DNA from: Futiania mangrovi
GTDB taxonomy: Bacteria > Pseudomonadota > Alphaproteobacteria > Futianiales > Futianiaceae
DNA: 64,000 nucleotides
NCBI RefSeq assembly: GCF_024158125.1
Contig: NZ_JAMZFT010000001.1
Coordinates: 310,001 to 374,000 of the forward strand
Direction of reading: 5' to 3'
The translations under genes were made by a program, and so were the position numbers. Within the stretch, counting starts at the first letter, position 1, and every line of letters starts with the position of its first letter. The notes beneath the pieces were generated by a model that was given only the letters and a program-made list of their open reading frames with translations, ran no database searches and was not told the origin of the DNA. Positions 42,380 to 50,703 of this stretch are shown here, piece by piece.

Positions 42380-43732
42380 TCAGCGGCGGGGCGACTGGCC
42401 CTCGACCGGGAGCGTCAGCCGCGCCTCGAAACCGTCGGGGCGTCCGCTCGCAGGCGACAGCAGCCTGAGCGCACCGCCGCCCGCCTGGGCTATCGTGTCG
42501 GCGATGGCGAGGCCGAGGCCGGACCCCTCGGCGTCCGTCGCCCCGCGGACAAAGCGCGCCTTCAGGCCGGCCCGCGTGTCGGGCGGAACCGGGGGGCCGC
42601 CGTTGACGATGCTGAGCACGCCGTCTTCCGGCAGGAAGACCTCGACCGGTCCGCCCGCCGGTCCATGGTGCAGGGCGTTCTCGACGAGATTGCGCACCAG
42701 AACGGCGAAGGCGTCGGCATCGAGACGGGAGACGAGCGGACGGCCGGAGGGTGCCGGCCCCCGGATCCGGTCTCCCGCACCGGGGGAACGGCGCATCTCC
42801 TCCAGGACGTGGCGGAGCACGGGCACCAGATCCTGCGGTTCCTCCGCAGTCAGGCCGCCGCCCTCCGCGCGTGCGAGGTCCATGAGCTTCTCCGCGAGGC
42901 GGGCGATCCGTCGGAGCGAGGCCTCGATGCTGCGCGCGCGCTCCCGCACCGGTCCTTCCGGCGCTTCGGCGACGAGGCGCTGGGTCTGCGCGAGCGTTGC
43001 GGCGATGGGCGTGCGCAACTCGTGGGCGCTGTTCGCGGTGAAGCTGCGCTCGCTCTCGATGGCGCGGCGCAAGCGGTCCATCAAGCGGTTGACCGCGTCC
43101 GCGATGGGCGCGATCTCGGTCGGCAGCTTGCGCGCCGAAACGGGTTGGAGGTTTCCGTTGCCCCGCAGTTCGATCTCGCCGCGCAAGGTGTGCACGGGCC
43201 GCATGCTGCGGCGGACCAGAAGCCAGACCCCGATCAGGCTCAACGTCATCACGAAGGGCAGGGGCGCAAGCAGGCCCAGGGCCGATTCCAGCGCCGCCTC
43301 GCGCCGGTGTTGCAGCGGCTCGGCGACCTCGAGGATGATCGTGCCGGAAACCGCTGCCTCCCCATAGATCCGGTGGGTCGGGGTCGTGCGGAACCAGACG
43401 GCGGGCTTTTCGGGGAAGTGCGCGGGATCGGCATCGTGCGATTGCAGCAGCAGCCTGCCGTCCCGGTCCCGCACGATATAGGTGATGTATTCGCGGTGCG
43501 CGTGCAGCGAATCTACCCGCGCCGCCTGTGCGCCCGGTTCGCGTTCCATCACATCGGCCACCGTGAGCGGAAGCAGCCGCTGGGCGGCCTCCTGCAGGGC
43601 GCTGTCGAAGGCCTCGTCAAGCTCATGCCGGACGATCAGGCCGGAGCCGACGGTCGCCACCAGCCACATCGCCGTCACGGCCAGGGCCAACGCAAGGCCG
43701 AGCCGGCCCTGCAGACTGTTCGGAGCCCTCAT
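42380..43732 (-). CDS. Two-component sensor histidine kinase
   Basis: A 450-residue EnvZ/QseC-type kinase: one N-terminal helix (LALALAVTAMWLVATVGSGLIV), a periplasmic sensor of about 130 residues, a second helix (LLAPLPFVMTLSLIGVWLLV), HAMP, then a dimerisation helix with phospho-acceptor histidine in SFTANSAHELRTPIAA, N box LVRNLVENALHHG and G box GSGLGLAIADTIAQAGGG. Its start overlaps the response-regulator stop (ATGA). The sensor domain type resembles the two-component-sensor N-terminal domain of the QseC/PmrB group; the signal is unknown. Confidence 0.93.
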   Translation of the reverse strand: MRAPNSLQGRLGLALALAVTAMWLVATVGSGLIVRHELDEAFDSALQEAAQRLLPLTVADVMEREPGAQAARVDSLHAHREYITYIVRDRDGRLLLQSHDADPAHFPEKPAVWFRTTPTHRIYGEAAVSGTIILEVAEPLQHRREAALESALGLLAPLPFVMTLSLIGVWLLVRRSMRPVHTLRGEIELRGNGNLQPVSARKLPTEIAPIADAVNRLMDRLRRAIESERSFTANSAHELRTPIAATLAQTQRLVAEAPEGPVRERARSIEASLRRIARLAEKLMDLARAEGGGLTAEEPQDLVPVLRHVLEEMRRSPGAGDRIRGPAPSGRPLVSRLDADAFAVLVRNLVENALHHGPAGGPVEVFLPEDGVLSIVNGGPPVPPDTRAGLKARFVRGATDAEGSGLGLAIADTIAQAGGGALRLLSPASGRPDGFEARLTLPVEGQSPRR

Positions 43733-44388
43733 CGGCGTGCCATCCTGTAGCCCATGCCGCGCACGGTCTCGATGGCGTTTGCGCCCAGCTTCTTGCGCAT
43801 GCGGCTGACATGCACCTCGATGGTGTTGCTTTCCACCTCGCGGTCGAAGGCGTAGAGCCGGTCCTCCAGATGCGCTTTCGAGACGATCGCGCCGGGGCGC
43901 TGGACCAGTGCCTCGAACAGCGCCCACTCGCGCTGCGTCAGGTCGACCGTCCGCCCCGCGCGGGTCACGTTGCGCGCCGCGAGGTCGATCTGAAGTTCGC
44001 CGAGGCTGAGGAGCGGATTGGGATTGCCGGCATAACGCCGCGCAACCGCCGCAACCCGGGCCGAAAGCTCCGACAGGTCGAAGGGCTTGACGAGATAATC
44101 GTCGGCGCCGGCGTTCAGCCCCTCGATGCGGTCGGAAATCCTGTCTCTGGCCGTCAGGATGATGACCGGCGTGCCGTCTCCGGCCCGCCGCCGCGCCCGC
44201 AGGAAATCGAGCCCGCGCCCGTCCGGCAGCATCAGGTCAAGGAGAACGAGGTCGTAGGAGACGCCCGCCACGCTCGCCTCGGCCTCGTCGATCCGCCGGG
44301 CCCAGTCGACGGCATGGCCGTCGGCGCTGACCTGGTCGCGCACCGCGGCGCCGAGCAGGGCATCGTCCTCGATCAGCAGAATGCGCAT
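43729..44388 (-). CDS. OmpR-family response regulator
   Basis: A 219-residue DNA-binding regulator. The receiver has acidic pocket E7/D8/D9 region, phospho-acceptor D51 in DLVLLDLMLPDG, the switch threonine in VIILTARD and lysine in DYLVKPFDLSEL. The winged-helix output domain follows (LTQREWALFEALVQRPGAIVSKAHLEDRL, then NTIEVHVSRMRKKLG). It is transcribed away from the PepSY/cytochrome pair and leads the kinase gene. Likely targets are its own divergent promoter and perhaps the glycosyltransferase operon. Confidence 0.95.
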   Translation of the reverse strand: MRILLIEDDALLGAAVRDQVSADGHAVDWARRIDEAEASVAGVSYDLVLLDLMLPDGRGLDFLRARRRAGDGTPVIILTARDRISDRIEGLNAGADDYLVKPFDLSELSARVAAVARRYAGNPNPLLSLGELQIDLAARNVTRAGRTVDLTQREWALFEALVQRPGAIVSKAHLEDRLYAFDREVESNTIEVHVSRMRKKLGANAIETVRGMGYRMARR

Positions 44389-44441
44389 GCGTCAGGTTCC
44401 GGAACGTCCCGCGGGAAAACCGCCGACTTCTGCCGGCTCAA

Positions 44442-44492
44442 GCTGACACGGGGCTGACAGGACATCCTTCCCGATGTCAGGCGCACGTCAGC
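44442..44492. promoter_or_regulatory. Paired 11-bp-phased repeats in the divergent promoter, probable OmpR-type operator
   Basis: GCTGACA occurs at 44442-44448 and 44453-44459, 11 bases start to start. In opposite orientation TGTCAGG (44475-44481) and CGTCAGC (44486-44492) are likewise 11 bases apart. Direct half-sites one helical turn apart are the usual target of OmpR-family dimers; here one pair faces each divergent gene. It lies about 55-100 bases from both starts. Confidence 0.6.
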
Positions 44493-44543
44493 CCGTCGCA
44501 GCACTGTTGCCCGCATCGAAACCGCTCGCAAGGGAGCATGCAT

Positions 44544-44816
44544 ATGAAGACCACACTCGTCATCGCCACCCTGGTCGCCGCCGCGGCGGGCACGGGCGCC
44601 GCGTTCGCTAGCGACAAGTGCGACGTGCCCATGTCCGAATGGCAGCCGCGCGAGGCGCTTCAGAAGAAGCTCGAGGAGCAGGGCTGGCAGGTCCGGAAGA
44701 TCAAGACCGACGACGGCTGCTACGAGGCCTATGCCATCGACGACAAGGGCCAGCGCGTCGAGGCCTATTTCAACCCGAAGACCTTCGAGATGGTGAAGAG
44801 CAAGAAGGACGACTGA
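44544..44816 (+). CDS. PepSY-domain periplasmic protein
   Basis: A 90-residue exported protein: a signal peptide (KTTLVIATLVAAAAGTGAAFA) then one PepSY-like domain with PMSEWQPREALQKKLEEQGWQVRKIKTDDGCYEAYAIDDKGQ-type pattern and an ending NPKTFEMVKSKKDD. Two cysteines (CDVP and GCYE) could bridge. Single-PepSY proteins next to cytochrome b561 genes and two-component systems are a recurrent group linked to envelope redox or metal stress. ATG 44544 is favoured by AGGGAG seven bases before it. Confidence 0.88.
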   Translation: MKTTLVIATLVAAAAGTGAAFASDKCDVPMSEWQPREALQKKLEEQGWQVRKIKTDDGCYEAYAIDDKGQRVEAYFNPKTFEMVKSKKDD

Positions 44817-44817
44817 G

Positions 44818-45360
44818 ATGGCCGGTGCAACGATCCGCGTCTGGGATCCGCTGGTCCGCATCTTCCATTGGACGCTCGTCGCAAGCTTCGCCGTGGCGTG
44901 GGCGACGGCGGAAGACCGGGGCGGCCTGCACGAGTGGGCGGGCTACGCGGCCGCCGCGCTGATCACCTTCCGCCTCGCCTGGGGACTGGCCGGGCCGAAA
45001 TACGCGCGGTTCAGGCAGTTCGTCCGCGCGCCCTCGGAGGTGCTGGGCTATCTGAAAGCCTCGCTGCGCGGGGGCGAGCCGCGCTATGTCGGTCACAACC
45101 CCGCGGGCGGCCTGATGATCGTCGGCCTGCTCGCGGGTCTCGCGGGAACGGCGCTGACCGGCTGGATGTACACGCTCGACAGGTTCTGGGGCGCGGATTG
45201 GGTGGAAGAGACGCACGAGGCGCTCGCCACCCTCCTGCTCGCCATGGTCGGCCTGCACGTGGCGGGCGCCCTCTTTGCCAGCATGCGCCATGGCGAGAAC
45301 CTGGTGCGCGCCATGATCACAGGCCGCAAGCGCGCCCCCGGGCCCCTGGATATCGCCTGA
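44818..45360 (+). CDS. Cytochrome b561-type membrane cytochrome
   Basis: A 180-residue, four-helix di-haem b protein of the prokaryotic cytochrome b561/Ni-hydrogenase b-type group. It starts VWDPLVRIFHWTLVASFAVAW with an axial-ligand histidine in FHW. Further histidines lie in GLHEWAGYAAA, THEALATLLLAMVGLHVAGALF and MRHGENL. Such proteins pass electrons across the inner membrane. It follows the PepSY gene by one base and shares its promoter. Confidence 0.9.
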   Translation: MAGATIRVWDPLVRIFHWTLVASFAVAWATAEDRGGLHEWAGYAAAALITFRLAWGLAGPKYARFRQFVRAPSEVLGYLKASLRGGEPRYVGHNPAGGLMIVGLLAGLAGTALTGWMYTLDRFWGADWVEETHEALATLLLAMVGLHVAGALFASMRHGENLVRAMITGRKRAPGPLDIA

Positions 45361-45434
45361 AGTCGCAAGAACTGGTGCGTGGTGTCGCCGGGATGAGTCG
45401 ACACGCACGATCCCGCCGACAATTCCGGAGTTCG

Positions 45435-45463
45435 TTGACATGGGGGATGTCCGACATGACAAT
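45435..45463 (+). promoter_or_regulatory. Candidate sigma-70 promoter of the GMC oxidoreductase operon
   Basis: TTGACA (45435-45440), a 17-base spacer and GACAAT (45458-45463, four of six -10 matches) lie in an AT-richer pocket about 100 bases before the GMC gene. Confidence 0.45.
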
Positions 45464-45562
45464 TTTTGTTTAGGGATTTTCTACTTGGGAAGTTAGCCGC
45501 TTGCCTGCCGTCGACAGTATCGCTGTGCCGATCCGGCTCCGCTGTTGCCCGCCGGGCCGGCG

Positions 45563-47212
45563 ATGAGGGTGAGGGAGTGCGAGTTCGTCGTCGTCGGCTC
45601 CGGTGCGGCCGGCAGCGTGGTAGCCGGCCGCCTCGCCCAGGGGACCGATGACCGCGTCGTGCTGGTCGAGGCGGGCGGTCCCGACGGCCACCCGCTGACC
45701 ACGATCCCGGGTATCGCGTTCCTCGCCAGCGTCTCGCCGCGGCGCAACTGGAACTTCCTCACCGAACCGATCCCGGCGCTCGGCGGGCGGCGCATGGCCT
45801 GGAACCAGGGCCGGATCCTCGGCGGCGGCAGCAGCATCAACGGCATGATCTACATGCGCGGACATTCCCGCGAATACGACCAGTGGCGCCAGGCCGGCTG
45901 CACGGGCTGGGGCTTCGACGATGTGCTGCCCTTCTACCGCAAGTCGGAGGGCAGCGCGCGCGGCGCCGACCGGTGGCATGGAGGCGACGGGCCGATCGCG
46001 ACGCGGCCCTCGCACACGCCGCTGCCGATCTGCGCCGCCTTCCTGGAGGCAGCGCGCACGGCGGGCTTTCCTGTGGTCGAGGACCTCAACGCCGACGTGG
46101 CGGAGGGGTTCGGGCGCTTCGACATCAATGTGCGGGACGGACGGCGGGTCAGCGCGGCAACGGGATATGTTCGGCCCGCGCGCGGCCGGCCCAACTTCAC
46201 CGTGCTTACCGGCGCACTGGCGCGGCGGGTGATCGTCCGCGACGGGCGCGCTTGCGGCGTCGAGATCGCGTGCGGCGGCCAGATCGAGACGGTGCGCGCG
46301 ACCCGCGAGGTGATCGTCTCCTGCGGCGCGGTGAATTCCCCGCAACTTCTGCTGCTGTCGGGGATCGGGCCTGCGGACGAGTTGCGCGCGCTTGGCATCG
46401 ACGTGGTCGCCGATGTGCCGCAGGTCGGGCACAACCTGCACAACCACCCCGCCTACACGCTGCGCTATGCGTGCCATGCGCCGATCACGGCCTATCGCTA
46501 TGCCCGCCCGCTGGCCGCGCTCGGCCTGGCGGCGCGCTACGCTTTCGGGCGCCGGGGCCCCCTGGGCGAGAGCTACGTGGCACAGGGCGGCGTCTTCCGC
46601 ACCGATCCGGGACTGGAGATCGCCAACAGCATCGTGGTCATGGCGCCTGCGCTGGTCGAACGCGGGCGCGCGGGCGAGAGCTGGCGCAGCCTGTTGCCCC
46701 ATCGCCATGGCTTCGCCGTCTCCGTGAGCGTCGGCCGGCCGCTGAGCCGGGGCGTCGTCCGGCTGCGCTCCGCCGATCCTGCTGCGCCGCCGTCGATCCA
46801 GCCGAATTATCTCTCCGACCCAGCCGACGTGGCGAGCCTCGTGCGCGGAGTGGAACGGGTGCGCGAGATCATGCGGCAACCGCCGATCCGCGATGCGATC
46901 AGCGAGGAGCTTTCGCCGGGCCCCGCCGCCGAAAGGGACGGGCTCGAGGCCGAAATCCGGGCGGGCCTCGGCAGCTATTCCCACCCCGGCGGGACCTGCC
47001 GCATGGGCGGCGACGCAAGCTCCGTGGTCGATCCGCAGCTTCGGGTGCGTGGGATCGAGGGGCTGCGCGTGGCCGATGCGTCGATCATGCCGGGGCCGCT
47101 CAACGCCTGCACCCATGCGCCGAGCCTGATGATCGGTGAGAAGGCGGCGGCGATGGTGATGGCGGACCGGCAAGGGGGCGCCGGCACGCCTTTCGCCGAG
47201 ACACAGACCTGA
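45563..47212 (+). CDS. GMC-family FAD oxidoreductase
   Basis: A 549-residue glucose-methanol-choline oxidoreductase, probably an alcohol dehydrogenase. The ADP-binding motif is VVVGSGAAGSVVAGRLA; the GMC signature is GRILGGGSSINGMIYMRGHSREYDQW; the catalytic histidine region is YSHPGGTCRMG; the final His/Asn pair lies in ASIMPGPLNACTHAPSLMIGEKAA. ATG 45563 is chosen over an upstream TTG. First of three co-directional catabolic genes; relatives oxidise choline, terpenoid or polyethylene-glycol alcohols. Confidence 0.92.
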   Translation: MRVRECEFVVVGSGAAGSVVAGRLAQGTDDRVVLVEAGGPDGHPLTTIPGIAFLASVSPRRNWNFLTEPIPALGGRRMAWNQGRILGGGSSINGMIYMRGHSREYDQWRQAGCTGWGFDDVLPFYRKSEGSARGADRWHGGDGPIATRPSHTPLPICAAFLEAARTAGFPVVEDLNADVAEGFGRFDINVRDGRRVSAATGYVRPARGRPNFTVLTGALARRVIVRDGRACGVEIACGGQIETVRATREVIVSCGAVNSPQLLLLSGIGPADELRALGIDVVADVPQVGHNLHNHPAYTLRYACHAPITAYRYARPLAALGLAARYAFGRRGPLGESYVAQGGVFRTDPGLEIANSIVVMAPALVERGRAGESWRSLLPHRHGFAVSVSVGRPLSRGVVRLRSADPAAPPSIQPNYLSDPADVASLVRGVERVREIMRQPPIRDAISEELSPGPAAERDGLEAEIRAGLGSYSHPGGTCRMGGDASSVVDPQLRVRGIEGLRVADASIMPGPLNACTHAPSLMIGEKAAAMVMADRQGGAGTPFAETQT

Positions 47213-47249
47213 GCACGGGGCAACGACAACAAAGCGGGGGACGACCGAG

Positions 47250-48581
47250 ATGACGAGCCAGATCCACCTCCTGAGCTTTCCGGAGCATACCGAGGGCGTG
47301 CACCACGCGCTGGACAACGCGGTCAGGGATCCGGCCGACCGGCGGTTCCGTGGCAGCAGCATGATCGACTATTGGCAGAACGTCGCGCGGATCCTCGAGC
47401 GCGGGAAATTCGACGGCATCTTCTTCGCCGATACGGCGGCGATCTACGACCGCTACAAGGGGCGGCCGGACGAGTCGATCAAGTACGGGCTGGGCTGGCC
47501 GCGCCACGACATCATGCCGACGCTGGCGCTGATGGCGGCGGCCACAGAACGGCTGGGCTTCGCCTTCACCCAGTCGATCGGCGGCGCCTTTCCCTATCCC
47601 TTGATGCGGCTGATCTCGACGCTCGACTTCCTCTCGGATGGGCGCGTCGGCTGGAACATCGTGACCGGCAACACGCGCATGGAGTACGACGCCATCGGCA
47701 TCGAGGCGCTGGAGCATGACAGCCGCTACGACCGGGCGGACGAGTTCATGGAAATCTGCCGCGCCCTCTGGGACGGGATCCCGCGCGACGCCATCCTCAT
47801 GGATACCGAAGGCGGCATCGTCGCCGACCCCGCGAAGGTGGGCCGCGTCGATGTCGAGGGGAGGTATCTGAAAAGCCGCGCGGTGCCGCTGGTCGTTCCC
47901 TCGCCGCAGGGCCGGCCGGTTCTGTTCCAGGCCGGTTCGTCGGGCCGCGGCCAGCGCTTCGCGCTGCAGAACGCCGACGTGATCTTCGCCATCCAGAGCA
48001 CGACCGAGAACATGCGCCGCTATGTCGAGCAGTTGCGCGCGGCGGCGGAGGAGCAGGGGCGGTCGGATCCCGTCCGCGTGATCTTCGGCTTGCAGATCGT
48101 GCTCGGCAGCACCGAGGCCGAGGCGCGCCAGCGGCGCGAGGAGTTGCTTTCGCGCTACACGCTCGAGGCATCGCTCGCGCGGCTGTCCGGCTCGCTCGGC
48201 ATCGACTTCAGCGAGATCGATCTCGACAGCCCGATGGAGGAGTGGCCGAGCCAAGCCTCGCAGGGTCTGGTGAAGGCGCTCTCGAGCGACATGGGCGGCG
48301 GCAAGCGGCTGACGCTGCGCGACGTGGCGAAAACCTGGGCCACCTCCATCGGCACGCCGCACGTGGTGGGCACGCCCGAGCAGGTCGCCGCCGAGATCGA
48401 GACCATCTGGCGCAACACCGGCTGCCACGGATTCAACCTGCGCCCGGCGACGATCCCGGACAGCATCGAGGACTTCGTGGACAACGTGATCCCGATCCTG
48501 CAAGCCCGCGGGGTGTTCCGGACCGAGTATGAAGGCCCGACCTTCCGCGACAACATTCTTGGAACGGGTGCGGGCGCCTGA
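47250..48581 (+). CDS. LLM-class flavin-dependent monooxygenase (NtaA/SnaA/DszA family)
   Basis: A 443-residue bacterial-luciferase-like FMNH2-dependent monooxygenase. The pattern DYWQNVARILERGKFDGIFFAD, then LGFAFTQSIGGAFPYPLMRLISTLDFLSDGRVGWNIVTG and LFQAGSSGRGQRFA, matches the NtaA/SnaA/DszA group that oxidises nitrilotriacetate, sulfones and similar xenobiotics. It needs reduced flavin from a separate reductase, which is not in the window. Lies 37 bases after the GMC gene. Confidence 0.92.
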   Translation: MTSQIHLLSFPEHTEGVHHALDNAVRDPADRRFRGSSMIDYWQNVARILERGKFDGIFFADTAAIYDRYKGRPDESIKYGLGWPRHDIMPTLALMAAATERLGFAFTQSIGGAFPYPLMRLISTLDFLSDGRVGWNIVTGNTRMEYDAIGIEALEHDSRYDRADEFMEICRALWDGIPRDAILMDTEGGIVADPAKVGRVDVEGRYLKSRAVPLVVPSPQGRPVLFQAGSSGRGQRFALQNADVIFAIQSTTENMRRYVEQLRAAAEEQGRSDPVRVIFGLQIVLGSTEAEARQRREELLSRYTLEASLARLSGSLGIDFSEIDLDSPMEEWPSQASQGLVKALSSDMGGGKRLTLRDVAKTWATSIGTPHVVGTPEQVAAEIETIWRNTGCHGFNLRPATIPDSIEDFVDNVIPILQARGVFRTEYEGPTFRDNILGTGAGA

Positions 48582-48607
48582 CGCCCGGCCGCAGCGGGGG
48601 GGCCGCC

Positions 48608-49444
48608 ATGGAAGTATTCCAGTCCGATCTCGGGTTCATCGAGGGACCCGTCATCATGCGCGACGGCGCGGTTGTCGTGACCTCGATCGACCGGGGTGTG
48701 CTCTACCGCATCGCGGACGGGCGCGCGCGCGTGCTGGCAGAACTGGGCGGCGGTCCGAACGGCGCCACCGAGGGGCCGGACGGCGTCATCTATGTCGCGC
48801 AGAACGGCGGCAAGTGGCCGGCCGAGAACCGCGTCCGGGCCGCGCCGGGCATCCAGGCCGTTGCACCCGACGGAACCGTCCGGGTGGTCACCGACGTCGC
48901 GACCTCTCCCAACGACCTCGCCTTCGGACCCGACGGGCGGCTCTATTTCACCGATCCGACCCGCAAGCCGGAGCGCGACGACGGCAGGATATACGCCTGC
49001 GACATCGAGACGGGCGAGGTCGAACTTCTGCTGACCTGCGACTGGTATCCCAATGGCATCGGGTTCTCGACGGAGAACGACGCGATCTATGTCGCGGACA
49101 GCCGCCACAGCCGGATCGTCCGGTTTCCGCTGGATGCCGTGCGGCCGGAACGCATGGAGGTCTGCTGCCAGATGACGCGGGGCCTGCCCGACGGCTTCGC
49201 CTTCGATCGGGCGGGGCGGCTGGTCATCGCATGTCCCGGCCTGGGGGGCGCGCCGGGCAATCTGCAGGTGTGGACGCCGGATGGCACCCTGGTCGAGGAG
49301 ATCGACCTGGGCACATCGCCCTATTACACAAACCTGGCGATTTCGGCGGCCGGGGAGATCTATGTCTGCGACTCCAGCGCGGGCTGCCTGCTCACCGGGC
49401 GCTGGCCGTCCCCGGGCCTTGCCCTGCATCCATTCCGCGGGTGA
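48608..49444 (+). CDS. SMP-30/gluconolactonase-family lactonase
   Basis: A 278-residue six-bladed beta-propeller hydrolase. Metal-ligand positions are visible as LGFIEGPVI (glutamate), TSPNDLAFGPDGRLYFTDP (asparagine/aspartate) and PDGFAFDRAGRLVIACPG. Members open lactones such as gluconolactone. With the GMC oxidoreductase and monooxygenase upstream it suggests a route that oxidises a substrate to a lactone and opens it. Starts 26 bases after the monooxygenase. Confidence 0.9.
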   Translation: MEVFQSDLGFIEGPVIMRDGAVVVTSIDRGVLYRIADGRARVLAELGGGPNGATEGPDGVIYVAQNGGKWPAENRVRAAPGIQAVAPDGTVRVVTDVATSPNDLAFGPDGRLYFTDPTRKPERDDGRIYACDIETGEVELLLTCDWYPNGIGFSTENDAIYVADSRHSRIVRFPLDAVRPERMEVCCQMTRGLPDGFAFDRAGRLVIACPGLGGAPGNLQVWTPDGTLVEEIDLGTSPYYTNLAISAAGEIYVCDSSAGCLLTGRWPSPGLALHPFRG

Positions 49445-49637
49445 GGCGCGCGCAAGGACGGACCGATCGGACTGCCTGGCGCGCCGCCGCCCCTGCAACG
49501 CCTGCTGCGGCCGTGAACGCCGGGCGAAAGCCTGTCCGAGCCTTGCCAGCGACGGTCTCCCGTTCCCGGGGGGTGCCCCTTCGACAGTATCCGGGCGGTT
49601 GAGAGCGGCAATCGGCCGCTGCCCGATCAACCGGTCC

Positions 49638-49800
49638 GGCGTTGTCAGAGGAAGCTAATTTGATACCCAATCAACGGGTGACAGGTGGGTCTCAGCAGCG
49701 CTGCGGAAGACAATTCTCGCGGCAGACCAGTAAATCATTGGCCCCAAGCTGGGCGCTAAGGCCCCAAGGGGCATCCTCGGTTCATTCCTCTGACAACGCC
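49638..49800. mobile_element. Short element with perfect 16-bp terminal inverted repeats (MITE-like or decayed IS)
   Basis: GGCGTTGTCAGAGGAA at 49638-49653 is matched exactly in reverse complement by TTCCTCTGACAACGCC at 49785-49800. The 131 bases between carry no gene. The size and structure fit a non-autonomous miniature element or the fused ends of a deleted insertion sequence. I saw no clear target-site duplication in the flanks, and I cannot name the IS family with confidence. Confidence 0.6.
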
Positions 49801-49865
49801 CTCTAGATGCACGAAAGCTGGTCCCGGAGGGGGGCGAGCGAGTCGCCCTGAGTCATTTGATGCAT

Positions 49866-49899
49866 TTGATCCGCTTGAGGCCGCAGGCTTGATCCGCTT
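49866..49899. repeat. Two TTGATCCGCTT direct repeats, 23-base period
   Basis: TTGATCCGCTT occurs at 49866-49876 and 49889-49899; a shorter TTTGAT precedes them. The second copy is part of the hairpin that follows. Spacing is iteron-like but only two copies are present. Confidence 0.4.
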
Positions 49900-49915
49900 C
49901 AAGCGATTCTTTTTG
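49887..49915 (+). terminator. Terminator-like hairpin with T-rich tail
   Basis: GCTTGA (49887-49892) and TCAAGC (49899-49904) pair over 6 bp around six bases, followed by GATTCTTTTT. It is more than 440 bases past the nearest upstream gene, so it may end an unannotated small transcript. Confidence 0.45.
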
Positions 49916-50651
49916 CATCGTATTTCAGGGCCGGTGCATCACAACTGGAAATTTGCCCAGGTGTAAAGGGTTCATGCCTCGCCGCGAGTCTCTCGTGTTG
50001 CGAGACATGGCAATAGTCCTGCGTGCGCAGAGACCTGACGCCCGCAATAATGGCGGGACCGTTCCGGCGGGCTCCTCGCATTTGCTGCCCGCATTCAGCG
50101 GGAGGGTCGTTCCCGGATTGGCGCCCTGGTTCGCCAGATGGAAAGCTGTTCCCGCAATCGAGGACGCAGTCGATCACTTTCATCCGCGATTTTCGTTCTG
50201 CGTATCCACAAGAGCAATTGTGTGCGCAGACCGTAGATATTTGGGTAATGGAGCACTGGTTGACCGTCGGTGCTTGCGCGTCTAGCACAATTGCTTTGCC
50301 CGATTTGACAAGACGCATTCGTCTTTCTATGTTGACTCTGCCCGGGCAGCAGCGAGAGACGGGGAAGCCCTCGGCCTTCCCATATCGATCACGAGTACGG
50401 ACCGCGAGACGTCCCGCCTTCATTCGCGGGCGGACAAGGCTCGGACTCCAACCCGGTACGCGTTGCGCGTATCTGCCCATGATCGTGCGGGGAGCGGTGT
50501 CACCTCCTGCCCGACCGGCCCATATCCGCACTGCACGCGTCCCACCCCTATCTCGAGACGCTCGGCTTGCAGATCGCGCACCATTGCACGTGCGCAGATC
50601 TCTCGAAGGCCACGTCTTCGAACGAGAATCTTTCTGCCGGCGAAAATCGCA

Positions 50652-50703
50652 GAGTTTCCGCAGGAAACGTGTCGCATGAGTTTCCGCAGGAAACGTGTCG
50701 CAT
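50652..50703. repeat. Tandem pair of 26-bp repeats, each with a perfect palindrome
   Basis: Two identical 26-base units (50652-50677 and 50678-50703) sit head to tail. Each contains GTTTCC-GCA-GGAAAC, a perfect 6-bp-arm hairpin with a 3-base loop (50654-50668 and 50680-50694), then CGTGTCGCAT. The second palindrome ends immediately before the GTG start of the HUH-like protein gene. Such an arrangement would suit a Rep binding or nicking site or an autoregulatory operator. Confidence 0.8.

Larger units (their letters stand above)
49445..50651. other. Long gene-poor region with mobile-element traces
   Basis: About 1.2 kb without a supportable gene. Open frames here have no recognisable motif, poor codon pattern and no ribosome-binding site. 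The stretch holds a 163-bp element with terminal inverted repeats (49638-49800), a pair of TTGATCCGCTT repeats with a terminator-like hairpin (49866-49915), and otherwise unassigned, mixed-composition DNA up to the tandem palindromes. Confidence 0.6.

Noticed and set aside
49866-49899. Plasmid iteron array or CRISPR-like repeat
   Set aside because: Only two copies of an 11-mer, one of them part of a hairpin; too few for iterons or a CRISPR array.
49899-50531. 210-codon minus-strand frame and a 218-codon plus-strand frame in the gene-poor region
   Set aside because: No motif, no ribosome-binding site, uneven codon use, and the two frames overlap each other; neither looks coding.
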